Origin: Streptomyces cavernicola
Lineage (GTDB): Bacteria; Actinomycetota; Actinomycetes; Streptomycetales; Streptomycetaceae
Assembly: GCF_029968035.1 (NCBI RefSeq)
Contig: NZ_JASCIQ010000007.1
Coordinates: 178,743 to 242,742, forward strand
Length of the DNA stretch: 64,000 nucleotides
Reading direction: 5' to 3'
The notes under the pieces were generated by a model. The model had not been told where the DNA came from, ran no database searches, and worked only from the letters and a program-made list of their open reading frames with translations. Position 1 is the first letter of the stretch, and every line of letters begins with the position of its first letter. Positions 43,357-52,698 of the stretch are shown one piece after another. The translations under genes were made by a program, and so were the position numbers.

Positions 43357-43391
43357 GATCAGAACTGGTCGACTATCGATGGCTTCTGATC
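43357..43391. promoter_or_regulatory. Inverted repeat between HdeD-like and RsbW-like genes
   Basis: GATCAGAA (43357-43364) and TTCTGATC (43384-43391), perfect arms with a 19-base loop. It may be a weak terminator for the upstream gene or an operator for the next. Confidence 0.35.
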
Positions 43392-43408
43392 GCAGGCGCG
43401 CGCCGGAG

Positions 43409-44167
43409 TCATTTGGACGACTGATCTTGCTCGTCTTGTTCTGCCTTCAAGCTCCCCTTGCTCAGCGGGCCTCCGGACGCCCCGCCGACCTCGCCGTTAC
43501 CGGGGGTCACCACCTCCTCCACGTACCCCACGAGCCGGCGTCCGCCGAGGCCGAGGGCGATCAGGCCGAGCCCGTCGAAGAGCAGCGCGAGCGAGAAGAA
43601 CGTGCCGATGACGTACAGGCTGCTGCCGGGCCACTCGGTGAGGACCAGGATGCCGAGGAGCAGCCCGAACGCGCCCTGCACGAGGGTCACGCCGAACTGC
43701 GGGCCACGCACCACCACACTGCCCACCAGGCGGAACACTCCTCCAGTGAGGAAGAGCAGCGCGGCGAACATGGTGAGCGCCTCCGCGCTGCCCTCCGGGT
43801 GCCGCAGCACCACCACGCCCGCCGCGATGTTGAGCGCCGCGACCACCACGCCCAGCCAGAACACGCTGGTGCCGCGCAGCTGGACGGACTGCAACAGGCC
43901 GACGAGACCGCCGATGAGCAGCAGCCAGCCGAAGAGCAGCATGGAGGTGAGCGTGGCGACGCCCACGTACACGAGGCCGACCAGGCCGCCGATCACCAGG
44001 ATCGCGCCGAGGAACGCGAGCACCCCGAAGCTGCGCCTGAGCTTTCTGCCCTCGCGCGCGGTGGCCGGGGGCTTGGTTCGCCGGCTGGAGCGGGGCATGC
44101 CGGGCGCGTGCCCGGGGCTTTCCTCGGCGGTTTCGTTGGCGGTGTCCTTGGCGGTTTCCTTGGCCAT
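43409..44167 (-). CDS. HdeD-family membrane protein
   Basis: A 252-aa integral membrane protein of the HdeD/DUF308 family with about six hydrophobic helices in residues 45-215 (e.g. FLGAILVIGGLVGLVYVGVA, MLLFGWLLLIGGLVGLL, TMFAALLFLTGGVFRLVG). A Glu/Thr-rich cytoplasmic N-terminus and a Gly/Ser/Lys tail flank it. HdeD proteins are linked to acid/stress tolerance, but the molecular function is unclear. AGGAGG precedes the ATG. It diverges from the crotonase gene. Confidence 0.9.
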   Translation of the reverse strand: MAKETAKDTANETAEESPGHAPGMPRSSRRTKPPATAREGRKLRRSFGVLAFLGAILVIGGLVGLVYVGVATLTSMLLFGWLLLIGGLVGLLQSVQLRGTSVFWLGVVVAALNIAAGVVVLRHPEGSAEALTMFAALLFLTGGVFRLVGSVVVRGPQFGVTLVQGAFGLLLGILVLTEWPGSSLYVIGTFFSLALLFDGLGLIALGLGGRRLVGYVEEVVTPGNGEVGGASGGPLSKGSLKAEQDEQDQSSK

Positions 44168-44250
44168 CAAGCGCCTCCTGGGAGCCGGGTCCCCCCGCCT
44201 GCGGTCACGCCGGTCACCCCCTTGTTGATCGTACGTTCGCACCGTACGGA

Positions 44251-44263
44251 TAGCATCCGGCGC
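44251..44263 (+). promoter_or_regulatory. -10 element of a probable leaderless transcript (crotonase)
   Basis: TAGCAT at 44251-44256 ends seven bases before the ATG, and no Shine-Dalgarno is present, so transcription probably starts at the start codon. A TTGATC at 44225-44230 is 20 bases further up, long for a spacer. Confidence 0.4.
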
Positions 44264-45043
44264 ATGGCGCACTCCCAGCTCACCGGGCCGCGGCTGCGGC
44301 ACTCGGTCGCCGACTCCGTCGCGACCGTCGTCATCGACCACCCCGCCAAGCGCAACGCGATGACCAACGACATGTGGCGTGCGCTGCCGCCGCTCCTCGA
44401 CCGGCTCACCGCCGACCCCGAGGTGCGCGTCGTGGTGCTGACCGGCGCGGGGCCCACCTTCTGCGCCGGTGCGGACATCTCGGGGCTGCGGGCCTCCGCG
44501 GCCGAGGCGCAGGAGCTCGCCGTGGCCGCCGAGGAGGCGCTCGCGGCCTTCCCGAAGCCGACGCTCGCCGCGATACGGGGCTACTGCGTGGGCGGCGGCG
44601 GCCAGTTGGCGGCCGCCTGCGACCTGCGGTTCGCGGAGGAGGGCGCGGCGTTCGGGATCACCCCGGCCAAGCTGGGCATCGTGTACGCGGCCTCCTCGAC
44701 CCAGCGCCTGGTGGACCTGGTGGGCCCGGCGACCGCCAAGTACCTGCTGTTCTCCGGGGAGTTGATCGACTCCGCGCGGGCGCTGCGCACCGGGCTCGTG
44801 GACGAGGTGCACGCGCCGGGCGAACTGGACAAGCGGGTGGGCGAGTTCGCGCGGGTGCTCGCCTCACGGTCGCTACTCACGCAGGCGGCGGCGAAGGAGT
44901 TCGCGGCGGGCCGCGCGGACCGGTCCGCGCACTGGACCGAGCAGGCGCGCGGCAGCGGCGACACCGCCGAGGGTGTCACCGCCTTCCTGGAGCGCAGGGC
45001 GCCGCGGTTCACGTGGAGCCCGGCCGAGGACCGTCAGGCCTGA
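44264..45043 (+). CDS. Enoyl-CoA hydratase/isomerase family protein lacking hydratase Glu residues
   Basis: A 259-aa crotonase-fold protein. CoA/oxyanion segments FCAGADISGL and GYCVGGGGQLAAACDL are intact. At the positions of the two catalytic Glu residues of hydratases (E144/E164 in rat ECH) it has Pro (FGITPAKLG) and Tyr (AKYLLFSG), so classical hydration is unlikely. It could be an isomerase or act on another acyl-CoA. It overlaps the convergent DJ-1/PfpI gene by ten bases. No Shine-Dalgarno; probably leaderless. Confidence 0.9.
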   Translation: MAHSQLTGPRLRHSVADSVATVVIDHPAKRNAMTNDMWRALPPLLDRLTADPEVRVVVLTGAGPTFCAGADISGLRASAAEAQELAVAAEEALAAFPKPTLAAIRGYCVGGGGQLAAACDLRFAEEGAAFGITPAKLGIVYAASSTQRLVDLVGPATAKYLLFSGELIDSARALRTGLVDEVHAPGELDKRVGEFARVLASRSLLTQAAAKEFAAGRADRSAHWTEQARGSGDTAEGVTAFLERRAPRFTWSPAEDRQA

Positions 45044-45687
45044 GCGGCCTCCGCCTCCTCGCTCTCCTCGCTACGGAACTTCTCGACCAGCTCGGCCGGG
45101 GCCTTCTCCGGTGAGCCCGCGTCGTACGGGGGCTGCGGGTCGTACTCGATCATCAGCTGGATGCCCTGCGCGTACGGGTCCCCGGCGATCTTTCCGGCGA
45201 GGGTCAGACCCATGTCGATGCCGGAGGAGACGCCGGCCGCCGTGACGTACTTGCCGTCGAACACCACGCGCTCGCCCGTCGGTTCGGCGCCGAGGCCCTG
45301 CAGGGCGTCGAGGGCCAGCCAGTGCGAGGTGGCGCGGCGGCCCTTCAGGAAGCCGGCCGCGGCGAGCAGCAGGGAGCCCGTGCAGACCGAGGTCGTCCAG
45401 GTGGTGTGCGCGTCGGCCGCGCGCAGCCAGTCCAGGACCGCCGGGTTGGCCATCTGCGGCTGCACGTTCTCCGGGGGGCCGCCCGGTACGACGACGATGT
45501 CCGGGTCGGGTACCTCGGTGAGGGTCTTGCGCGGGGTGAGGGTCAAGGTGCCGTTGTCGTCGGTGACGGGTGCTGCGCGCTCGGCTACGAACAGGACTTC
45601 GGCGTCCGGGAGGGGGTTGAGGGTCTGGTACGGGCCGATGGCGTCGAGGGCGGTGAAGCCGGGGTAGAGCAGGATCGCTATCTGCAT
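45034..45687 (-). CDS. DJ-1/PfpI-family protein (isonitrile-hydratase-like)
   Basis: A 217-aa class I glutamine-amidotransferase-like protein. The nucleophile elbow TSVCTGSLLLAAAG carries the catalytic Cys, the active-site Asp/Glu is in FTALDAIGPYQTL, and VVVPGGP forms the Gly loop. Close groups include isonitrile hydratase InhA and cysteine glyoxalases. The tail is Glu-rich. It lies near the GlxA-type regulator at 46703, whose sensor domain has the same fold. The gap between them is the large repeat region. Confidence 0.9.
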   Translation of the reverse strand: MQIAILLYPGFTALDAIGPYQTLNPLPDAEVLFVAERAAPVTDDNGTLTLTPRKTLTEVPDPDIVVVPGGPPENVQPQMANPAVLDWLRAADAHTTWTTSVCTGSLLLAAAGFLKGRRATSHWLALDALQGLGAEPTGERVVFDGKYVTAAGVSSGIDMGLTLAGKIAGDPYAQGIQLMIEYDPQPPYDAGSPEKAPAELVEKFRSEESEEAEAAQA

Positions 45688-45704
45688 GGCGGGGCCTTTC
45701 TGTC

Positions 45705-45730
45705 GGTGGTTGGTGGTTGGTGGTTGGTTG
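45705..45730. repeat. TGGTTGG tandem repeat
   Basis: Three to four copies of a 7-base unit (GGTTGGT) just upstream of the DJ-1/PfpI start. Confidence 0.7.
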
Positions 45731-46690
45731 AGGCCTGGTCTGATCCCCTCCCCGCCCCTTCCCGAAAGTCCTCAGCGGCCAGCTCCGAGGGCTGCGCCCC
45801 CGACCCCCTGCCCGGGGACTGCCGCCCCCGACCCCCTGCCCGAGGACTGCCGCCCCAGGACCCCACCACGGGGCTACGCCCCGGACCCCGATTTCGGGGG
45901 CCAGCCCCCGGAACCCCCGCTCCTCAAACGCCGGAGGGGCTGAATCCGACCACCGACCCTCTGCCCCTCAGATGCCGGGGGTTGGGGCTGGATTGTCGCG
46001 GGGTGGGGGGCGGGCTCTGCGGGCTGGGGCTGGATTTGGGCGGGGCGGGGCGGGGGCTGGCTCTAGCCCCGGCAGGGGTTGAGGCTGAGACGGGCCCGGC
46101 AGGGGCCGGCTTTTAGGGGCGCGGGGAACTGCGCGACCAGCCACGACGGCGCAGCAGCCGAAAAGACGGCCGAGGTACGGGGCGGAGCCCCAAGAGCGGG
46201 GACCGGGGGCGCAGCCCCGGGAGGCGGGTCGGGGGCGCAGCCCTGAGAGCAAGGTCTAAGGGGGCAGCCCGAGGACGGGGCCCAGGGGCACAGCCCCGGG
46301 AAACGGGGTCCGGGGAGCAGCCCCGGGAAGCAGGGCCAGGGGCGGCAGCCCCGAGAGCAAGGTCTAAGGGGGCAGCCCGAGGACGGGGGCACAGCCCCGA
46401 GAGCGAGGTCCAGGGGCGGCAGCCCCGGGAAGCAGGGCCAGGGGCACAGCCCCGGGAGCCCGTCCAGGGGCACAGCCCGAGGACGGCGCCCAGGGGCACA
46501 GCCCGAGGACGGGGCCCAGGGGCACAGCCCCGGGAAGCAGGGCCAGAGGCACAGCCCCGAGAGCGAGGTCCAGGGGCGGCAGCCCCGAGAGCCGGGCCCA
46601 GGGGCGCAGCCCCCAGAGGTGGGGGTTCGGGGCGGCAGCCCCCGGAAGCGGGGTTCGGGGTGTAGGCCCGTAGCCGTCCGTCAGGGCTTT
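45731..46690. repeat. Large intergenic array of GGGGC-xxx-GCCCC hairpin repeats
   Basis: About 1 kb without a gene. From 46180 to 46650, roughly twenty units with a GGGGC(A/G)CAGCCCC core recur every 20-25 bases. Larger blocks repeat too: AAGGTCTAAG-GGGGCAGCCC occurs at 46251 and 46359 (108-base period), and CCCCGGGAAGCAGGGCCAGG occurs near 46321, 46424 and 46529. 45745-45945 contains a composite element ending CTCCTCAAACGCCGGAGGGG (shared with 53755-53820 and 61897-61930), and 46111-46165 contains GGGGCGCGGGGAACTGCGCG (also at 61993 and 62080). Minus-strand frames through it read as Pro/Cys/Gly repeats and are not coding. Confidence 0.85.
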
Positions 46691-46702
46691 CGGGGAGCGG
46701 AG

Positions 46703-47713
46703 TCAGCAGCGGGCGGGGGTCGTCGTGCGGAAGCGGTGGCGGTATTCGGCCGGGCTCGTGCCCAAATGCTTGAGGAACGCGCGCCGCATCGCCTCGGGCG
46801 TGCCGTAGCCGCAGGAGCGGGAGACCTCCTCGACCCCGCCGGCGGCGTCCTCCAACAGCCGCCGCGCGTGCTCGAGTCGGACCCGCTCCACGTACCGGCC
46901 CGGCGTCACGCCCGTCTCCGTCTGGAAGGCGCGCGCGAAGTGCCGGGGCGAGAGCCGGGCGCGCGCGGCGAGCGCCTCCACGGACAGGTCGGACGCCGGG
47001 TGCTCGGTGATCCACTGCTGGACCTCGCGGAGCGGTTCGCGCTGGGCGGTCTGGGCCGCCAACTGGGCGCTGAACTGCGCCTGGTTGCCGGGTCTGCGCA
47101 GGAACACCACCAGGTGCCGGGCGACCGTCAGGGCGATGTCGCGGCCGAGGTCCTCCTCGACGAGGGCGAGGGCCAGGTCGATGCCCGCGGTGACGCCCGC
47201 CGAGGTGGCGACATGCCCGTCGCGTACGAAGATCCGGTCGGCCTCGACCCGTACCTCGGGGTGGTCGCGGGCCAGCTTCTCGCAGAACATCCAGTGCGTG
47301 GTGGCGCGCCGGCCGTCGAGCAGCCCGGCCTCGGCGAGCAGCAACGCCCCGGAGCAGACGGACACCAACCGCCGTGCGCGCGGGGCGAGTTCGCGTACGG
47401 CGTCGACCAGACCGGCGTCCGTGGAGCGGGGGCCGTGGCCGCCCGGGACGAGGAGGGTGTGCGGGGTCGGCCCGCCCGCCAGGGATCTGTCCGGTACGAC
47501 GGTGAGGCCGCTGGACGTACGGACCGGGGCGCCGTCGAGGGAGGCCGTGCGGACGCGGTAGCCGGGGCTGCCGGACGCACCGCCCGAGGCCGCGGCGGCG
47601 TACGTCGCACCGGTGAAGACCTCGACCGGGCCCGTCACGTCGAGGCTCTGGACGTCGTCGAAGAGGACCACGAGCACGTCCTTCACACCTTTCACGCCCT
47701 GCACGCCCTTCAT
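46703..47713 (-). CDS. GlxA-family AraC-type transcriptional regulator
   Basis: A 336-aa regulator with an N-terminal DJ-1/PfpI-like sensor (VLFDDVQSLDVTGPVEVF, CSGALLLAEAGLLDGRRATTHW) and C-terminal AraC HTH pair (LSVEALAARARLSPRHFARAF; RSCGYGTPEAMRRAFLKHLG). The sensor Cys is present. ATG 47713 has AGGAG seven bases upstream; the frame to 47755 is less likely. The N-terminus is a short Lys-Gly-Val repeat (KGVQGVKGVKDV) encoded by a small tandem repeat. Targets unknown; the DJ-1 gene upstream or SCO6745-type gene are candidates. Confidence 0.9.
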   Translation of the reverse strand: MKGVQGVKGVKDVLVVLFDDVQSLDVTGPVEVFTGATYAAAASGGASGSPGYRVRTASLDGAPVRTSSGLTVVPDRSLAGGPTPHTLLVPGGHGPRSTDAGLVDAVRELAPRARRLVSVCSGALLLAEAGLLDGRRATTHWMFCEKLARDHPEVRVEADRIFVRDGHVATSAGVTAGIDLALALVEEDLGRDIALTVARHLVVFLRRPGNQAQFSAQLAAQTAQREPLREVQQWITEHPASDLSVEALAARARLSPRHFARAFQTETGVTPGRYVERVRLEHARRLLEDAAGGVEEVSRSCGYGTPEAMRRAFLKHLGTSPAEYRHRFRTTTPARC

Positions 47714-47831
47714 GTCCTTCTCCTGGTGGCCGGGGCCGGCCCGCTGGGGCTTCATGCGGTCGATTCTTCAGCCGTACGCGGATGGCCGCAATGACGAGAA
47801 CCCCACCTTTCCTGCCATCGCCGCCCCGCCC

Positions 47832-47866
47832 TTCACGCCGTACCAACCAGTCGGTAGCGTGCCGCC
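47832..47866 (+). promoter_or_regulatory. Promoter of the SCO6745-family gene (leaderless)
   Basis: TTCACG (47832-47837), a 17-base spacer, TAGCGT (47855-47860), and ATG six bases later with no Shine-Dalgarno: a leaderless arrangement. The spacer contains an imperfect TetR-like ACCAAC-CA-GTCGGT palindrome. Confidence 0.55.
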
Positions 47867-48730
47867 ATGACCTCTCTGCCCGCGCGCGCCGGACGCCGCT
47901 GTCACAACGTCGTGAACCCGCTGCACTCCACCGTCTACTTCTCCCCCGACTTCGCCGCCGAGCTCACCGTGCTCGGCGTGCAGGACTCCAGCGCCGCCTA
48001 CTTCGCCGGGCGGGCCGCCGCCTTCGGCCGGGTCGGACCGGGCGTGGTCGCGGCGTCGTTCTACAACTTCAAGTACGACGTGGTCGCCAAGGCACTGCCG
48101 GCCGTCTGGGACATCGCCTCGCCCGAGGACGTCCTGGCCGCGCGCCTCCGCGCCGTCGACACCACGCTGCGGCGGCTGCTCGGCGACGAGGCGGTGGCCT
48201 CCGACGCGATGGGCGAGGCCGCCGAGCTGGCCCTGCGCGCCACCGAGGCCTGCACCCGGCACGCACGGCCGCTGTACGCGGCGCACGCCGACCTGCCCGT
48301 GCCGCAGGAGCCGCATCTCGCCTACTGGCACGCGGCGACGCTGCTGCGCGAGCACCGCGGCGACGGCCATCTCGCCGTGCTCCTGGAGGCCGGCCTCGAC
48401 CCGGTGGAGGCGCTGGTCAGCCACACCGCCACCGGCAAGGGCATGGCACCGAAGTGGATCCTCGGCACCCGCGGCTGGACGCAGGACGACTGGGACGCGG
48501 CGGCCGGGCGGCTGCGGGAGCGCGGACTGCTCGGCGCGGACGGCGAGTTGACCGCGGCGGGCGTCGCGCTGCGCGAGGACGTCGAGGACGCCACCGACCG
48601 CCTTGACGCCGCCCCGTACGAGCACCTGGGCGCGGCGGGCGTGGAGCGCCTGACCGAGCTCGCGACCGGGTTCGTCGGCACGGCCCTCGCCGCGGGCGCG
48701 TTCCCCGCGGACCTGCTCGGCAAGGGCTGA
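47867..48730 (+). CDS. SCO6745-family (SalK-like) protein
   Basis: A 287-aa protein of the actinobacterial SCO6745/SalK-like family. Residues include CHNVVNPLHSTVYFSPDFAA at the start and AAASFYNFKYDVVAKALPAV. A C-terminal winged-helix-like part contains HTATGKGMAPKWILGTRGWT and LRERGLLGADGELTAAG. The function is unknown; family members are annotated as HTH-containing regulators or enzymes. It is probably translated from a leaderless transcript. Confidence 0.85.
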   Translation: MTSLPARAGRRCHNVVNPLHSTVYFSPDFAAELTVLGVQDSSAAYFAGRAAAFGRVGPGVVAASFYNFKYDVVAKALPAVWDIASPEDVLAARLRAVDTTLRRLLGDEAVASDAMGEAAELALRATEACTRHARPLYAAHADLPVPQEPHLAYWHAATLLREHRGDGHLAVLLEAGLDPVEALVSHTATGKGMAPKWILGTRGWTQDDWDAAAGRLRERGLLGADGELTAAGVALREDVEDATDRLDAAPYEHLGAAGVERLTELATGFVGTALAAGAFPADLLGKG

Positions 48731-48743
48731 GCGGACCACCGAC

Positions 48744-48799
48744 GGGGCTCCCCGTGCGACGCGCCGGGCGCACCGGGTCTGACCGGCGGCGGGAGCCCC
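48744..48799 (+). terminator. Hairpin after the SCO6745-family gene
   Basis: GGGGCTCCC (48744-48752) pairs with GGGAGCCCC (48791-48799) around a 38-base loop, just past the stop codon. Confidence 0.5.
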
Positions 48800-48893
48800 G
48801 CTCGGGGTGCGGGCGGCCCCACCCGATCCCGGACGGTCACCGCCACCTGCCACAATGCCACTTCAAGCTCAGCGAGAAGGCGGTAGGGGAATC

Positions 48894-51353
48894 GTGACCA
48901 CAGGGGCGACACCGACACCCGTCGTAGGGTCCGTGGAGAGCAGGATCGCCGAGGAGCTCGGCGTACGGGAACGGCAGGTGAAGGCCGCCGTCGAGCTGCT
49001 CGACGGCGGTTCGACGGTGCCGTTCATCGCCCGGTACCGCAAGGAAGCCACCGAGATGCTCGACGATGCGCAGCTGCGCACGTTGGAGGAGCGGCTGCGC
49101 TACCTGCGGGAGCTGGAGGAGCGGCGGACGGCGATCCTCGACTCGGTGCGGGAACAGGGCAAGTTGACCGAGGAGCTCGAGGCGCAGATCCGGGGCGCGG
49201 AGACCAAGGCGCGCCTGGAGGACATCTATCTGCCCTTCAAGCCCAAGCGGCGTACGAAGGCGCAGATCGCGCGCGAGGCGGGCCTCGAACCGCTGGCCGA
49301 CGGGCTGCTCGGCGACCCGTCCGTGGAGCCGCTCGCAGCGGCCGCCGCGTTCGTGGACGCCGAGAAGGGCGTCGCCGAGCCGCAGGCCGCGCTGGACGGC
49401 GCGCGGGCCATCCTCACCGAGCGCTTCGGCGAGGACGCCGACCTGATCGGCGAGCTGCGCGAGCGGATGTGGACGCGCGGCCGGCTCGCGGCGAAGGTCC
49501 GCGAGGGCAAGGAGACCGAGGGCGCCAAGTTCGCCGACTACTTCGACTTCGCCGAGCCCTTCACCGAGCTGCCCTCGCACCGCGTCCTCGCGATGCTGCG
49601 CGGCGAGAAGGAGGAAATCCTCGACCTCGTCCTGGAGCCGGAGGAGCCGTCCTCGGACGCCCCCGTTCCGGGAGCCACGTCCTCGTACGAGCCGATCGTC
49701 GCGAGCCGCTTCGGGATCGCCGATCGTGGCCGGCCGGGCGACAAGTGGCTGCTCGACACGGTGCGTTGGGCCTGGCGGACCCGGATTCTCGTGCACCTCG
49801 GCATCGATCTGCGGCTGCGCCTTCGCACGGCCGCCGAGGACGAGGCCGTCAAGGTGTTCGCGGCGAACCTGCGGGACCTGCTGCTCGCCGCGCCCGCGGG
49901 CACGCGCGCGACGCTGGGCCTCGACCCCGGTTTCCGTACGGGTGTGAAGGTCGCCGTCGTCGACGCCACCGGCAAGGTCGTCGCGACGGACACGATCTAC
50001 CCGCACGTCCCGGCCAACAAGTGGGACCAGGCGCTCGCGAAGCTGGCCGAGCTGGCCGCGAGGCACTCCGTCGACCTGATCGCGATCGGCAACGGCACGG
50101 CGTCCCGCGAGACCGACAAGCTCGCCGGTGAACTCATCGCCAAGCACCCGGAGTTGAAGCTCACCAAGGTGATGGTGTCGGAGGCCGGCGCCTCCGTGTA
50201 CTCGGCCTCGGCGTTCGCCTCGCAGGAGCTGCCGGACCTGGACGTGTCGATCCGCGGTGCGGTGTCCATCGCGCGGCGGCTGCAGGACCCGCTGGCCGAG
50301 CTGGTGAAGATCGACCCGAAGTCCATCGGCGTCGGGCAGTACCAGCACGACCTGTCCGAGGTGAAGCTGTCCCGCTCGCTCGACGCGGTCGTCGAGGACT
50401 GTGTGAACGGCGTCGGTGTGGACGTGAACACCGCGTCCGCGCCGCTGCTCGCCCGGGTCTCCGGCATCGGCTCGGGCCTCGCGGAGAACATCGTGGCGCA
50501 CCGCGACGCCAACGGCCCGTTCCAGAACCGCAAGGGCCTGAAGGACGTGGCGCGGCTCGGCCCGAAGGCGTACGAGCAGTGCGCGGGCTTCCTGCGCATC
50601 CGCGGCGGCGACGACCCGCTCGACGCGTCCGCCGTGCACCCCGAGGCGTACCCGGTGGTGCGGCGGATGGTGAAGTCGACGGGCGGCGAGGTGGCCTCCC
50701 TCGTGGGGAACGCGGGCGCGCTGCGCTCGCTGCAGCCGGCCGAGTTCGTGGACGACAAGTTCGGTCTGCCGACGGTCACGGACATCCTGCGCGAGCTGGA
50801 GAAGCCGGGGCGCGACCCGCGGCCCGCGTTCAAGACGGCCACGTTCAAGGAGGGCGTCGAGAAGATCGGCGACCTGGCGTCCGGGATGGTGCTCGAAGGG
50901 GTCGTGACGAACGTCGCGGCCTTCGGCGCGTTCGTGGACGTCGGCGTGCACCAGGACGGGCTCGTGCACGTGTCCGCGATGTCCAAGACCTTCGTCAAGG
51001 ACCCGCGCGATGTGGTGAAGCCGGGCGACATCGTGAAGGTGAAGGTCCTCGACGTCGACATCCCCCGCAAGCGGATCTCGCTGACGCTGCGCCTCGACGA
51101 CGAGGCCGACTCCGGTGCGGCGGGCGGCAGTTCGGAAGGCGGCCAGGGTCAGCGGCGCGAGCGCGGCGGGCGCGGCGGCCAGGGCGGGCGGCCTCCGCAG
51201 CAGCGGGGCGGGCGTGAGCAGCGTGGCGGTCGCGAGCGGCGCGGCGGTGGCAACGGTGGCGGCGGTCGGCCCGCTCCGGCGCCGGCCAACAGCGCGATGG
51301 CGGACGCTCTGCGCAAGGCGGGTCTCGTCGACGAGAGGCGGCGCGGGCGGTAA
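48894..51353 (+). CDS. tex: Tex-family RNA-binding transcriptional accessory protein
   Basis: An 819-aa Tex protein. Domains in order: N-terminal helical domain ([36 protein letters not shown]), YqgF/RNase H-like ([20 protein letters not shown]), two helix-hairpin-helix regions ([20 protein letters not shown]), an S1 domain ([21 protein letters not shown]), and an Arg/Gly/Gln-rich tail ([20 protein letters not shown]). Tex binds structured RNA and affects transcription and translation. The GTG has AGGGGA upstream. The RG-rich tail is unusually long, as in other Streptomyces. Confidence 0.95.
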   Translation: MTTGATPTPVVGSVESRIAEELGVRERQVKAAVELLDGGSTVPFIARYRKEATEMLDDAQLRTLEERLRYLRELEERRTAILDSVREQGKLTEELEAQIRGAETKARLEDIYLPFKPKRRTKAQIAREAGLEPLADGLLGDPSVEPLAAAAAFVDAEKGVAEPQAALDGARAILTERFGEDADLIGELRERMWTRGRLAAKVREGKETEGAKFADYFDFAEPFTELPSHRVLAMLRGEKEEILDLVLEPEEPSSDAPVPGATSSYEPIVASRFGIADRGRPGDKWLLDTVRWAWRTRILVHLGIDLRLRLRTAAEDEAVKVFAANLRDLLLAAPAGTRATLGLDPGFRTGVKVAVVDATGKVVATDTIYPHVPANKWDQALAKLAELAARHSVDLIAIGNGTASRETDKLAGELIAKHPELKLTKVMVSEAGASVYSASAFASQELPDLDVSIRGAVSIARRLQDPLAELVKIDPKSIGVGQYQHDLSEVKLSRSLDAVVEDCVNGVGVDVNTASAPLLARVSGIGSGLAENIVAHRDANGPFQNRKGLKDVARLGPKAYEQCAGFLRIRGGDDPLDASAVHPEAYPVVRRMVKSTGGEVASLVGNAGALRSLQPAEFVDDKFGLPTVTDILRELEKPGRDPRPAFKTATFKEGVEKIGDLASGMVLEGVVTNVAAFGAFVDVGVHQDGLVHVSAMSKTFVKDPRDVVKPGDIVKVKVLDVDIPRKRISLTLRLDDEADSGAAGGSSEGGQGQRRERGGRGGQGGRPPQQRGGREQRGGRERRGGGNGGGGRPAPAPANSAMADALRKAGLVDERRRGR

Positions 51354-51369
51354 CTCGACCTGCGGGTAG

Positions 51370-51407
51370 GGGCGGTGAGGCGACCGGCGGCGGTCGGCTC
51401 ACCGCCC
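51370..51407. terminator. Terminator after tex
   Basis: A 16-pair stem with one mismatch (GGGCGGTGAG, G, CGACCG / CGGTCG, G, CTCACCGCCC), GCGG tetraloop, then TTTCG. Confidence 0.8.
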
Positions 51408-51439
51408 TTTCGCTGCCCGGCGCGGTTGTGTGGCTAGGG

Positions 51440-51508
51440 GCACATGGGGGCTGGTCACATGTGGGCGGGGCACATGTGGGCGGGGCGCATGTGGGCTGGT
51501 CACATGTG
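51440..51508. repeat. CACATGTGGGCGGGG repeat cluster (copy 2)
   Basis: Five tandem units of about 15 bases built from (G)CACATGTGGGC(GG/T)GG, running into the 3' end of the minus-strand unknown gene, whose stop codon lies inside it. Confidence 0.85.
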
Positions 51509-52600
51509 GTCGTCCACCGCCGCCACAAGGACCGCGCCCGGCGCCCGCGCCACCAGGAAGGCCCGCCCCCTGACGGACTTGGGGTCGAGGACGATGCGGT
51601 GGCTGCCGGGTTCGAGGACGCCCTCGTACACCTCGTGGGTACGGCTGCGGTGGAGCCGGTCGAGGCGGTACGCGGTGAGGCGGACGCGGCAGGTGGAGGC
51701 GACCTGCACGTCCGCCTCGCCGTCGGCCACCGTGAGGCCGGTCAGCCGGTGGCTGCTCGACTGGCCCTCGCCCAGGGCCTGTTCGACCTGCGCGACCAGG
51801 AGCGGGACGATCGGGGCGAGGCCGTCCACGTACGCCACCGTGAGCCCCGCGCGCTCGAACTCGCCGCGTACCGCGGTTCGTTGGGCGTCCGTGACGGCTC
51901 GGCCGAAGGCGACCGCTCCGTAGCCGCACAGCTCCTCGGCCGGGATGCCGATGCCGCCCGCGACGCCCAGAGCATCGGCAGGGACGGTCTCCGCGCCGAT
52001 GCCGATGATGCGCAGCGCGGCGGCGAGCTGCGCGAGGACGGCCGCGCGGGCGCCGATCAGCAGGACACGACGACGGGCGGTGCCACCCAGGGGCCCTGGC
52101 CCCGGCGCGGCCCCGGATCCGCCCAGGTCTTCGGGTTTCAGGAGACGGCTGAGCGCGCTGCGGTACTCCTCGGCGCGGAAGCGGAACGGGCCGATGCCGC
52201 GGTAGCCGTTGAGCTCCAGGTCGGCGCGCTCCTCGGTCTGCCAGGCGAAGTCCCGCCACACGTAGGCGCCGCTGCCGTCCTCGGCGCGCTCGATGACCGC
52301 CGTGACCGCGCCACAGGCGAGCGCCTCGCACTCGGGGCAGCCGTAGATCACGTACCGGCCGTCGGCGAGCGGCGCCTCGGCCTCCAGGAGGAGGCGGCGC
52401 ACATGGTCGATGAAGATGGCGGGCGGCACGTCCGCGGCCAGCGGGGAGACCGCGTCGAGGTCGCTGAGCCGGAAGAGGAGCGGGCGGCCGTCGACGATGA
52501 AGTCCAGGAAATCCCGGTGCACTTGGTAGCCACCGTCCGCGAGAACTCCCCCGGCACGGGTCGCCGGCGCCAGGCCGAAGGACGTGTATGCGGCACACAT
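51500..52600 (-). CDS. Unknown protein with Rossmann-like C-terminal region
   Basis: A 366-aa protein I do not recognise. N-terminal half: a dense block with FLDFIVDGRPLLFRLSDLDA, VIYGCPECEALACGAVTA and WQTEERADLELNGYRGIGPF. From about residue 175, RRVLLIGARAAVLAQLAAAL looks like a Rossmann-type strand-helix, followed by alternating strands (IGAETVPADALG, YGAVAFGRAV). The tail ends in DDHM, where the CACATG repeat supplies the stop. No signal peptide or membrane helix. Transcribed toward tex. Confidence 0.82.
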   Translation of the reverse strand: MCAAYTSFGLAPATRAGGVLADGGYQVHRDFLDFIVDGRPLLFRLSDLDAVSPLAADVPPAIFIDHVRRLLLEAEAPLADGRYVIYGCPECEALACGAVTAVIERAEDGSGAYVWRDFAWQTEERADLELNGYRGIGPFRFRAEEYRSALSRLLKPEDLGGSGAAPGPGPLGGTARRRVLLIGARAAVLAQLAAALRIIGIGAETVPADALGVAGGIGIPAEELCGYGAVAFGRAVTDAQRTAVRGEFERAGLTVAYVDGLAPIVPLLVAQVEQALGEGQSSSHRLTGLTVADGEADVQVASTCRVRLTAYRLDRLHRSRTHEVYEGVLEPGSHRIVLDPKSVRGRAFLVARAPGAVLVAAVDDHM

Positions 52601-52662
52601 GTGCGGAGTATTCCCGCCGGGGCGGCCTTGTGCGCATCCGCGACGGGATCGGTCACCGCCTC

Positions 52663-52698
52663 TTGGGCGGTGGCGTGTGGCGCGCTTAGGGTCCGCTC
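52663..52698 (+). promoter_or_regulatory. Promoter of the amino-acid oxidase gene (leaderless)
   Basis: TTGGGC (52663-52668), an 18-base spacer, TAGGGT (52687-52692), and ATG after six bases; no Shine-Dalgarno. It has the same layout as 47832-47866. Confidence 0.5.

Noticed and set aside
43244..44263. Long N-terminal extension of the crotonase frame
   Set aside because: It is antisense to the HdeD-like gene, and the family starts at 44264.
46180..46650. CRISPR array
   Set aside because: Repeats are GC-rich hairpins with short, non-unique spacing and no cas genes.
46113..47846. 577-codon minus frame with Pro-Gly-Cys repeats
   Set aside because: Generated by the GGGGC repeat array and by the GlxA-regulator gene in another frame; no protein family.
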